From Aralia elata (taxonomy: Eukaryota > Streptophyta > Magnoliopsida > Apiales > Araliaceae), in assembly GCA_034770075.1 (NCBI GenBank), contig CM068385.1, positions 72,050,479 through 72,114,478 on the forward strand: a DNA stretch of 64,000 bases. The letters are read 5' to 3'. Positions 32,499-42,753 of the stretch are shown one piece after another (the first letter of the stretch is position 1; each line of letters opens with the position of its first letter). The translations under genes and the position numbers were made by a program. Below the pieces are notes generated by a model. It had not been told where the DNA came from and made no database searches. It saw nothing but the letters and a program-made list of their open reading frames with translations.

Positions 32499-35400
32499 TG
32501 TGACGCCCCCAAATTCGGGTTTCCAAATACCCGGATCCGGTCATCACGATCCAACATAAACATCCACCTATAACAACATATGGTATCTAAAATGCGGAAT
32601 AAAATAAACATACGTTGTTCATTACAAGGTGTTACTAGTCCCAGAATACGATTAACCTTAAACATTTACACAATCCATACCCTAAATAGCTATCAGGGTT
32701 TAAATTACATTAACAGAAATTAACTAACACATGAATCTAAAGTCTGCTACAAGAAGTCTATCATTTCATCTTTTCTTTCCCTTTGTTCTTCCCTGACGTC
32801 TCGGGTTTAGCTGCAATGAAGTCATGATATAGCAAGGATGAGCAACGAGTTTGCCCAGCAAGTTTAAGGTGCAACAATAAAAATATATCATGATGAAGGG
32901 ATATTAAAGGGATTTCAAAAATAGAATAATCAGAAGCAAGGACATTAATTGCTTTTAGAACAATTGATAGTCAAATAGACTTTGAACGATAACTTCCAGA
33001 GGAGTCAATAGCTAGTTGACCCTCTGGTTACTGGCTACAGAATAACGTACTTGAGGGGATCAGCCTCGCGTACCCTATGTATATGCATAACACTTAATTC
33101 TGCTATTTGTACCTTATATACGGTACGTGGGGTACTCCCCTATAAATAAAGGGGTGTTCATACAGTCTAAGAATCCTTACCATTGATTGGTTCGGATAGC
33201 TTTTATAAATTCATATTTGCCTGACCGAACAAGGGTTCAGACTTAACCATGAGTAGCTCAAAATTTCTGAATTTAAATAATTATATGAAATCAAATGCGC
33301 GAGTGCGAATGTCAATAAATATACAGATGTGGAATAATTTTAAAAGTAATTAGACCACTTAAAGCGTGCTCGGAAATAAGATTCAAGCTTAAAGAATAAC
33401 TTGCAACAATATATACCTTTTTGCACGAATTAAGACAATGCATAAGGTTTAAAAGCTTGCTCAATGCCAAAAATTGGGTGAGAAGAACTTGCAAAAATGA
33501 AAGAAGTTTAGGGTTAGGAACTTGCAATATTTAAAGTTTCGGAATAGAGAACTTGCCTGTTTGCTCAGCTACAGATAAATTCTAGCTTTAATTAATTGAT
33601 CTCGAGTGACCTATCATTGGATAAAGTCGGCTTATCAATTATTATAACATGATTGTATCTTGGCACGCTTTACTATACCATTTACTTAGCAAAAAAAAGA
33701 ATTCATCATCTATAATTAATTACCATTTAACATTAGTTAAACGGAAATTTATTAATGACCCTTAGCTATTATTTAAACAGATAATAATTAATCATGGTCA
33801 CTATCATTTGAATACTCAATTTATTTCCTTTAATAGTATCTAGGTATGGTTTAACAAACTTTATTTATCATCTATAAAATAAATTTTGGTTTAGAGATGA
33901 CAGGAACCATTGATCATTTATTCAGTTTACTCTTAATTACCATTTACCTTAGGGGTAGCTTAGTAATTATTACTCTTGTTCCTTATTCAACATTAATTAA
34001 GGTATAAATTTACACACAATTAATTATTATTAAATATTAATAATCGCTAAGTGTTTATTATCTTTATTTATTAAGGTCCAAAAATAATTAACTTATTAAT
34101 CTCCCTCATACTTAATCATCATTTCATTGATGATTAAGTACTTACCATCCTTATTATTTCGTAACTTTATTTATACTTAATCATTATTATTATTAAATAA
34201 TAATTAAATACTTAGTACCTTTATTTATTATTTATTAATAAGTAATACATAATTATTTTGTTAACTTTGTTCATATTTAATTATTATTATTATTAAAGAA
34301 TAATTAAATATTTATTATCTTTATTTATTATTTATTAATAAATAATAAATAATTATTTTATTAACTTTATTCATATTTAATTATTATTATTATTAAATAA
34401 TAATTAAATATTTATTATCTTTATTTATTATTTATTAATAAATAATAAATAATTATTTTATTAACTTTATTCATATTTAATTATTATTATTATTAAATAA
34501 TAATTAAATATTTATTATCTTTATTTATTATTTATTAATAAATAATAAATAATTATTTTATTAACTTTATTCATATTTAATTATTATTATTAAATAATAA
34601 TTAAATATTTATTATCTTTATTTATTATTTATTAATAAATAATAAATAATTATTTTATTAACTTTATTCATATTTAATTATTATTATTATTAAATAATAA
34701 TTAAATATTTATTATCTTTATTTATTATTTATTAATAAATAATAAATAATTATTTTTATTAACTTTATTATTATTTAATAATAAATAAATTACAGTCAAA
34801 TATTTATTATCTTTATTTATTATGATAATAAATATTTACTTGTTAACATTTATACCTGTTCATTTTAACAGTAATTAAATAACTCTTAGCTTTAGTGATA
34901 AATAATTATTATTTTATCACTTCATTCTTGCATAAATAAATTTCAAGCTACAAAATGATTCCTGTAAGTAACAGGTATTGACTGCATGATTATTACTAAA
35001 TGAATCAGCTACCTGCAATTGATCCTAATGTTCATACAGTACTAGAATTCCCAAGCAAACCCAACACCATACAATACCACTGTTGAAATCCCAGCAATAT
35101 CACACAATTAACCAATACCAGCCTGTTTGCTGAATCAATTTAACTATCAGGACCCTAGGGTCCTTTACTATACAGAGTTTCCCAGCAATACAAACCCAGC
35201 CATACCTAACACAACCCAACATAGCATCAGACTCCTAAATCAATTATCCAACACACTAAGATGTATGTTATAACCAAATCAGCTGCTAAAATGTTTCTAG
35301 GTTCAACATTTCCCAATCAACAGTTAACACAGCACAACCAAGCAATTTCTAACAATCATTAATCCAATACAATATATTTAGCCGAATTGTTGACCCAAAC

Positions 35401-36702
35401 AACAACAACAAAAATTTCAACCAACCTAAAATTATTATACCAGGTCTGATTTTCAACTCAATACAGTCGGTCATCACAGAACTAATTACAGACAGAAAAT
35501 GAAGAAAATGAAAAGAACACAATCGAATGGACCAAACACCTCACTGTTTACCTTTGGCTCGATCGGATTGCAGCCTTCCTTCTTCTTCCAAAATAAGAAA
35601 CGAATTCGGACATTAACAGTGGCTCCCCTCTCTAAGAATTTCAAACCCTAATTTTCTAATTTGTATGTATTTTACTCCTAATTTGGGACTTACAAGAACA
35701 AAGGAAGAATCGGCAGTGTTGAGTTCCAATTTATAGAACCGGGTTTGTCCAATTCGCCGGTCAATACACCATTGGACAACCCAGTGACCAGTGGGTAGAG
35801 GGAGATAGTGGTCGATGTCAACTCCAACCCGTCCGAGCCCAGCTGCCGTCAGCTATGGAGCCGTGTGGTCCCGTCGGTCGAATCGCCGCTTGTTCGAGCC
35901 CGTTGGTCCGATCGTCGAGCGCTTGGTCGTTGATGCCTTCGCCCGTTTGTCCGCTGGTTTTTCTAGCCTACGCCGCCGGTCGCCTCATGCCGGTGTGGTC
36001 GATTGAGGGACTAGGGCTTAGGTCGGCTTTGATTTGAGAGGCTAGGATGCCTTGGATTCCCTTGACTGATCTCCCCTTTTCTTGCTTCGGTTATTCGAGG
36101 TTCTCCCAATTTCGTTTGATTTGGCCTGAAGCTCTATTAGCCCCAATTTGTATAGGAACGGTTCAACCCGTGGTCAGCCTCAACCCGTTAGCTTGAATGG
36201 TATAGGATGGGTCGACCCGACATGGAATGAAAAGAAATGGGGTTGGGCCGGTTATTTAAAGTACAAAGTGGCCCAATCGAAAAGAATAACAAGGAAATTG
36301 GATTTGGCCCGATAAAATAAAAGGAACATGGGTCCATTAAATTAACACCCTTATGTCCAAATATTTAAATTAAATAATTAGTTCAATAAATTAATTATTT
36401 GAACATTTGTTTCAGCAAACATTTCTCTTCCGAATTATTTAAATCCGATAATGATAGAATAAAACTATTTATTAAGTTTTCTTCCCAATTTTCTTGAAAT
36501 TAAACTCTTAGGGTTTAATCACCAATCTATTCAGGCTATTAGTGAGCCCCTTTAATGCAAAGGAAATTATTGGACCGTATATTTATATGATTAAATAATA
36601 ATACCTACATGGAATCCAATTTAATTCGAAAAATATATATAGAATGAATTTTATTTATTAAAATAAGTTTGATACAATGTTTAAAATTTTCTGGACATTA
36701 CA
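32499..36702 (-). mobile_element. Element B 3' LTR
   Basis: A direct copy of 42754-46958. It contains an AT-rich tandem array, a CpG-rich block (35815-36010) and a TATA candidate at 35729-35736 (ctataaat in element sense). One visible difference from the other LTR is a missing 4-bp duplication (gaccgaaca here, gaccgaccgaaca there). Confidence 0.96.
34161..34760. repeat. Six-copy 97-100-bp AT-rich tandem array in the B 3' LTR
   Basis: ttaactttattcatatttaa recurs at 34261, 34361, 34461, 34561 and 34658, with a diverged first copy at 34161. Units carry aataataaataa/tatttattatt self-complementary stretches. Confidence 0.92.
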
Positions 36703-36715
36703 TCCTCTCCCCCTT
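36703..36715 (-). promoter_or_regulatory. Element B polypurine tract
   Basis: In element sense aagggggagagga adjoins the LTR start, identical to element A. Confidence 0.87.
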
Positions 36716-36749
36716 ATAAAAATTCCGTCCTCGGAATTTCGATCTAAGG

Positions 36750-39233
36750 TCACTCAAATAACTGAGGGTAATTTGCTCTCATCTTTTCTTCGAGCTCCCA
36801 CGTGGCCTCTTCCACCGCGTGATTTCTCCAGAGAACTTTCACCGAGTGAATGATTTTATTCCTCAGCTTCTTCTCTTTCCTATCCAGTATTTGAACAGGA
36901 ATCTCCTCGTACGATAAATCCCTTTCGACTTGAATTGGTTCATAGGAAATAACATGTTTGTAATCTGGCTTATACGGACGCAACACTGATACGTGGAACA
37001 CGTTGTGGATGTGCTCAAGTTCAGGAGGTAATGCTACCTCATACGCCACCTCGCCTATCTTCCTCAATATTTCAAAAGGTCCTATGAACCTAGGGCTCAA
37101 TTTGCCCTTTTTTCCAAAACGGATCTTCCCTTTCCAGGGAGATACCTTTAGAAACACAAAGCTACCAACTTCAAAGTCTCGTTTCTGACGATGTAAGTCG
37201 GCATACTTCTTCTGACGATCCTGGGCTGCTACTAACCGCTGTCTTATTACTTTGATAATTTCCACGGTTTGATGTACCAATTCTGGTCCCAACAATCTCC
37301 GTTCACCAACTTCATCCCAACACAACGGCGTTCGACACTTCCTCCCATATAGGGCTTCGTACGGTGGCATACCAATGCTAGCATGATAACTGTTGTTGTA
37401 AGCGAACTCTACTAGTGGCAAGTGATCGTCCCAGCTGCCACTTAAGTCCATCACCACTGCCCGGAGCATATCCTCTAGAGTCTGAATTGTTCGCTCACTC
37501 TGACCATCAGTCTGAGGATGATATGCCGTACTCATTCTTAACTGTGTTCCCAGTCTTTCCTGTAGACTTCTCCAAAAATTCGATGTGAAGCGCGGATCTC
37601 TGTCAGACACGATAGATACCGGTACTCCATGACGTGATACTATTTCCTTTACGTAAAGTTTCGACAGCTGTTCTAATTTGTACCTGATCTTGATTGGTAG
37701 GAAATGGGCAGACTTGGTCAAACGGTCTACGATTACCCAGATGGCGTCCAGACCCCTTTGGGTTGTTGGGAGTCCTACCACAAAATCCATAGTAATGTGC
37801 TCCCACTTCCATTCGGGAATCTCTAAGGGTTGCAACAATCCGCTCGGCCGTTGGTGCTCTGCCTTGATCCTCTGACAAGTTAAACACCGGCTGACGAATT
37901 CTGCAACTTCCCCCTTCAAATGCGGCCACCAATAATGTTGACGAAGATCTTGATACATCTTGGTGCTACCCGGATGTACCGAAAATCTCGTATTATGGGC
38001 CTCCTGTAATATCTCTTCCCTTAAGTCTGGTACGTAGGGTATCCAGATCCTTCCCTCGAATCTTAGCAGCCCTGTACTGTCAACTTTGAACTTCAACGTT
38101 TTTCCCTCTAATAGTTGCTTCTTAATGCCAATGCATTCTTCATCAAATTCTTGAGCCTCCTTTATCTTATCTAGTAGAGTCGGACCTGCTGTTACAGTAC
38201 ACAACTTTTCATTCGTCTCCATTGGATACTTAACCTCCAGTTCCAGGCGTTCGAAATCCCGTATCAATTCCTCCTGGACGGTTAGCTGCATCAATTTCAC
38301 CTTGCCTTTTCTACTCAAGGCATCAACCACTACATTCGCTTTGCCTGGATGGTACAGAATTTCACAGTCATAGTCCTTGATCAATTCTAACCATCGGCGC
38401 TGCCTCATGTTCAGCTCCTTTTGAGTGAAGATATATTTCAGACTTTTATGATCTGTATATATCTCGCACTTCTCCACGTATAGGTAGTGCCTCCAGATCT
38501 TCAAGGCGAAAACTACAGCTGCTAACTCCAAGTTATGAGTCGGATAACCCTTCTCATAATCCTTCAGCTGACGTGATGCGTACGCAACAACCTTGCCGTG
38601 TTGCATCAGCACACAGCCCAGACCCTTGTGTGACGCGTCGCTATACACTACAAAGCCTCCAGTGTTGTCTGGTAAGGTCAACACCGGTGCTTGGCTAAGT
38701 CTCTTCTTCAATTCCATGAAACTTTCCTCACACTTCTCCGACCAAACAAACTTGACTGTTTTCCTGGTGAGATTGGTCAACGGCGATGCTATCTTTGAAA
38801 AATCCTGTATGAACCTTCGATAGTATCCCGCTAATCCCAAGAAACTTCGGATCTCTGTCGGCGTCTTCGGCTGTTCCCAGTTGATAACTGCTTCCACTTT
38901 TGCTGGGTCCACCGAAACACCATTCTTGTCGATGACATGACCCAGAAACTGCACTCTCTGCAACCAAAACTCACACTTGGAAAACTTTGCATACAATTTC
39001 TCCCTCCTGAGAGCTCCTAATACAATCTTTAAATGTTCAGCATGCTCCTCCTCTGTTTCTGAATACACCAAAATGTCATCGATGAATACAACTACGAACT
39101 TGTCCAAGTACTGCTTGAACACTCTGTTCATCATATCCATGAATGCTGCTGGTGCATTCGTCAATCCAAAAGACATTACCAGAAACTCGAAGTGCCCGTA
39201 ACGAGTTCTGAATGCAGTCTTCGGGATATCTTC
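36750..39233 (-). pseudogene. pol: Element B: end of RT, RNase H, integrase and chromodomain
   Basis: Continues the gag-pol frame after the single stop. The first ATG (39176) lies inside RT. Numbering from that ATG, the catalytic FIDD is at 31-34. RNase H has Asp180, Glu217, Asp242 and Asp285 (YSDAS, LELAA, YTDHK, VDALS). Integrase has the HHCC finger His394, His401, Cys431 and Cys434, and a DD35E core at Asp464, Asp525 and Glu561. The GPY-type module and a chromodomain (about 750-808, with VLWRNHAVEEATWELEE) end the protein. All key residues are present, so only the upstream stop disables it. It would normally be released from the Gag-Pol polyprotein by the element protease. Confidence 0.93.
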
Positions 39234-41303
39234 TTACCTCACCTTCAGCTGATGATAGCCTGTTCTTAAGTCGATCTTTGAAAAGTACTTTGCCCCCTTG
39301 AGTTGATCGAACAGATCGTCGATTCTAGGAAGCGGATACCTATTCTTAATCGTAACTTTGTTCAACTCTCGATAGTCGATACAAAGCCTCATTGAACCGT
39401 CTTTCTTCTTTACAAACAGAACTGGCGCTCCCCACGGGGACACGCTCGGTCTGATATAACCTTTATCTAACAGTTCCTGCAGTTGCACCATCAACTCCTT
39501 CATCTCTACAGGTGCCATTCGATATGGCGGCTTCGATATTGGTGCGGTTCCCGGTGCCAAATCGATAACGAACTCGGTTTCCCTATCCGGCGGCAGTCCC
39601 GGAAGTTCATCGGGGAAGACATCGGTGAAATCTCTCACTACTGGTATTTGGCCCATTTCATCCCCGACCTGACGAGTATCGACCACATGGGCCAAATAAC
39701 ACTCGCAACCTTTCTTCAGTAATCTCCTTGTTTGCATCATAGTAAGACAACAAGATGGTTTTGGTGATTTGCTGCCATAAAATACCACCTTCGACTTATT
39801 AGAAGTCTTTAGGTGTATACATTTCTTCTTACAGTCAATAACTGCTGCGTGGGTTGATAGCCAATCCATTCCCAAGATTACATCGAACTCTCCCAGTCGA
39901 ATTGGTATCAAATCCACATTGAGCTTAAATCCTCGCAATTCAGCACAACAATTCCTATGAATGCATTCTACGGGGATAATTTCCTTGTTGGCTACTTCTA
40001 CGTTCATAGGGTGTTCTAACTTTTCACAAGGTACATTTAATTGACTAACAAATTCTTCGGAAACAAAAGAGCAAGTAGCACCCGAATCAAATAGCACATA
40101 TGCATTTATATCATTGATTGGGATGATACCTGACACCACGTCCTTGGATTCCATGGCATCCTGCACAGTCATGTTGAACGTGCGGGCTGTTGGCCTGTTG
40201 GCTTGACTGGATGGTGGCCCGTAGTTCAATCGGTTGCTGTTTCCACTGTTGTTGTTGTTTCGGTTGCCACTCCCGGCGTCGCTTTTCTTCTTCGGACAAT
40301 CCCTCATTTGGTGGTCAGGTGCTCCACATGAAAAACATCCCCCCTTTGGCTTATTCTGACATTGGGGAGCCATGTGCCCCGGTTGCCCACACCGGTAACA
40401 AACACTCTTTCCCTTCATACATTCCCCGGTGTGGTTCTTGCCGCAATTATTGCACCTGCCTGGTTTCTTTGCCTCCCCTCCAGACTGGTTTCCTCCGGGT
40501 TTATTGTTCTCGAAAGATTGGCTCTCACTCCATTTGCGTTTATTGGGGTTGCTGCCCCCGCTGCTCCCTGCCTTCGGGCCCTCATGTCCTTTCTTCTTCT
40601 CTTGGTTGTATTTGGCCAAAGCCTCACTGCCACCCTCTGTAATGATTGCCCTCTCCATCAATTCTGCAAATGTTCTGATTTTCAATACCGCCACAGAACG
40701 GTATAACCATGGTTTCAACCCTTGCTCAAACCTACGAGCTTTCCTTTCCTCGGTGCTGACTTGGTGAGCTGCAAACCGTGCCAACTCATTAAACTTAGCT
40801 GCGTACTCCGCCACAGACATGTTCCCTTGTTTTAGTTCCAGGAACTTGATCTCCATCTCCTGCTTCATGCTCTCTAGAAAGTAATTTTCCAAGAACATTT
40901 CCTTAAAACGATCCCAAGCGACAGTGCCTTCTTCCACTCGGCCTCTGTTGGCCTTCCACCAGTAGTTTGCCTCACCCTTTAACATGAAGGTAGCAAAACT
41001 CGTTTTCTGTTCCTCTGCCACCCTTGCCACCTCAAAGACCTTCTCTATCTCTTCTATCCAGGTCTGTGCTTCTATTGGGTTAAGAGTTCCCTTGAACTCG
41101 GGCGGTCCGACCAATTTGAAATCTTTAAAGTTTGCCAGATGATGCGCTGGCTCAGCTGCTGCTTGGGTCCCTACAGGTGGTGGTCTGGATTGCATAGCCT
41201 CGGCCAACATTTCCGCGAACATTCTCATTGGGTTGGTTTGGTCTCCAACCTCACTTTCTGACTCTTCGACCTGTCGGTTTCGTGGTCGTCCCCTTGGCGG
41301 CAT
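39234..41303 (-). CDS. gag-pol: Element B: gag, protease and N-terminal RT open segment
   Basis: A 689-codon open segment starting MPPRGRPRNR. The Gag domain spans about 55-240 (LANFKDFKLVGPPEF, KFLELKQGN, YAAKFNELARFA). Three zinc knuckles lie at 284-295, 302-315 and 323-336, all with complete Cys/His sets, unlike A. The protease DSGA is at about 406-409. RT begins near 575 and is cut by TAA at 39234-39236 after GYHQLKVR, where A has Gln. The full frame would run to 36750 without frameshift, so B is one nonsense codon from an open 1,517-codon polyprotein. Gag and protease could still be made. Confidence 0.94.
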   Translation of the reverse strand: MPPRGRPRNRQVEESESEVGDQTNPMRMFAEMLAEAMQSRPPPVGTQAAAEPAHHLANFKDFKLVGPPEFKGTLNPIEAQTWIEEIEKVFEVARVAEEQKTSFATFMLKGEANYWWKANRGRVEEGTVAWDRFKEMFLENYFLESMKQEMEIKFLELKQGNMSVAEYAAKFNELARFAAHQVSTEERKARRFEQGLKPWLYRSVAVLKIRTFAELMERAIITEGGSEALAKYNQEKKKGHEGPKAGSSGGSNPNKRKWSESQSFENNKPGGNQSGGEAKKPGRCNNCGKNHTGECMKGKSVCYRCGQPGHMAPQCQNKPKGGCFSCGAPDHQMRDCPKKKSDAGSGNRNNNNSGNSNRLNYGPPSSQANRPTARTFNMTVQDAMESKDVVSGIIPINDINAYVLFDSGATCSFVSEEFVSQLNVPCEKLEHPMNVEVANKEIIPVECIHRNCCAELRGFKLNVDLIPIRLGEFDVILGMDWLSTHAAVIDCKKKCIHLKTSNKSKVVFYGSKSPKPSCCLTMMQTRRLLKKGCECYLAHVVDTRQVGDEMGQIPVVRDFTDVFPDELPGLPPDRETEFVIDLAPGTAPISKPPYRMAPVEMKELMVQLQELLDKGYIRPSVSPWGAPVLFVKKKDGSMRLCIDYRELNKVTIKNRYPLPRIDDLFDQLKGAKYFSKIDLRTGYHQLKVR

Positions 41304-41693
41304 GTTTGGATAAGGAAAATCCGCTGACTTTTACCTATAGTTTTATATTTTACATGACATGTTATTAAAATAAACAATTAAAGATAAAATATCTATCAAT
41401 ACATTGATTTAAGTGAAACATCTGCATTTATATTCATATACCACTGTTTGTTACAAGACGGAACCTGTGGCATACTGCTATAAATGCGCCACTGTGTCCT
41501 ACCAAACATCCCCTAAAACAAAAAGTGGGGAATGATACTGCCCATCCTCTAAGGCAACAAAAGTTGGGGTTTGACTACTACCCCAACAAGAAAGCAAATA
41601 AAATGTTTCACAATACAAATATGCATACGTCCCTAACATAACAAAAGGTGGGACTGACTGTACTAGCAACTAAACAACCATCCTATCCCATCA
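41304..41693 (-). other. Element B spacer between accessory ORF and gag
   Basis: Noncoding. Shares tgcatttatattcatatacca and gctataaatgc with the element A spacer, which suggests a conserved leader function such as packaging or splicing. This is not proven. Confidence 0.6.
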
Positions 41694-42536
41694 CTATACA
41701 TCATGACGGATCCGAGCCTGCTGACCAGAAGAGAATGCTCCATCCCCGATCCTGCGACGAACAGAGCGACTGGATTCCCCTACCTCAGTCCGGGGTCTCC
41801 TGTAAGCTGCATCTAGGGCATGGCCTAGGGTCTCTATCCTCACAGCTCTGGCCTCCAACTGGTCCTCCAGCTGATCAACCCTCCTGGCCTCCCTGGCCCA
41901 GGCCTCCCTGACGCGCATCCTCGCAACCACCTCCAGTCCAGCCTCGAACCTCATAGCCTCCTGTTTCGCCCTCAGGTGGGCGATCTGCAGGTTCCTCTGC
42001 TCCAACCTCTCTCTCAACTCAGCATTTCGGGCCACTAGCTGATGTAGCAGTGGTCCGACCTGCTGTGCTGAGGACTCGTAGCCCTGCAGCTGTACCTTAG
42101 CCACCCCTAAATCATGTTCGAGCTGGTAGGCTAGGTCTCTGTACTGGTCCTCCACAAACTGATGGGTCTGGTTTTGCTCCTCCAAATGAGCAATCCGAGC
42201 CTCCAACTCCTCATTTCTGTCAGTCAACCCCTCGATGATATCATCAGCAGTGGACCCCATGCCATCAATATCAGCAGGTGGCTCCTCCCCCTCGGCCTCG
42301 GGATCCTCCTCCTCAGTATCAGGGTCCTGACTACCGGACCTCATCACCCCACCTACTACTGGCTCTGGTAGCTCCCTATGGTAGTCCTCCTCCGGCTCGG
42401 ACTCCTCCTGTAACAATCCCGGGGCAATAGGAGCATAGCCCACCAGCTGCTCCGCCACTACCGGTATGTCTATAAATACCTCCTCCTCACGGGCTCCACT
42501 GGTCTCCCCTACAGCAGCCATCCTACAAACACACAA
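41694..42536 (-). CDS. Element B accessory ORF: acidic/coiled-coil protein upstream of gag
   Basis: An intact 280-codon ORF in element sense, between primer site and gag. The likely start is the sixth codon (MAAVGETSG at 42521), matched in context to element A. Residues 43-95 are strongly acidic (DTEEEDPEAEGEEPPADID). Residues about 105-245 form a long predicted coiled coil (RNEELEARIAHLEEQN, RNAELRERLEQRN, VDQLEDQLEAR). The tail (247-280) is basic and serine-rich (SSRSVRRRIGD). It is homologous to the A protein across the first coil and its end. No enzymatic motif, signal peptide or membrane segment is seen. It is not a recognised Gag, Pol or Env. A structural or nucleic-acid-binding partner of Gag, or a targeting factor, is possible but unproven. 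Confidence 0.82.
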   Translation of the reverse strand: MCVCRMAAVGETSGAREEEVFIDIPVVAEQLVGYAPIAPGLLQEESEPEEDYHRELPEPVVGGVMRSGSQDPDTEEEDPEAEGEEPPADIDGMGSTADDIIEGLTDRNEELEARIAHLEEQNQTHQFVEDQYRDLAYQLEHDLGVAKVQLQGYESSAQQVGPLLHQLVARNAELRERLEQRNLQIAHLRAKQEAMRFEAGLEVVARMRVREAWAREARRVDQLEDQLEARAVRIETLGHALDAAYRRPRTEVGESSRSVRRRIGDGAFSSGQQARIRHDV

Positions 42537-42738
42537 AAACTAACATTAGTACAACAATAAAATATATTCATTGAAGAAATGAAGTTATATTTCATTGGGT
42601 ACTACTCGACTCGATGAATTCCCCAATTCATCAAAACCACATATGATAAATCTCCTCGATTTATCTACTAACACTCGATACGAGTTTACTATGAAGGTTA
42701 TATCCTAGGTTTCGCGATCCTAAAGTTTATAACCTACA

Positions 42739-42750
42739 GCTCTGATACCA
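42739..42750 (-). promoter_or_regulatory. Element B primer binding site (tRNA-iMet)
   Basis: In element sense tggtatcagagc, the exact plant initiator-Met site, 3 bp from the LTR end. Confidence 0.95.
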
Positions 42751-42753
42751 ACC

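Noticed and set aside
35815..36037. Short ORFs in the CpG-rich block of the B LTR (also at 46071-46293)
   Set aside because: Same reason: LTR copies, overlapping frames, no homology to the A LTR peptides beyond composition.
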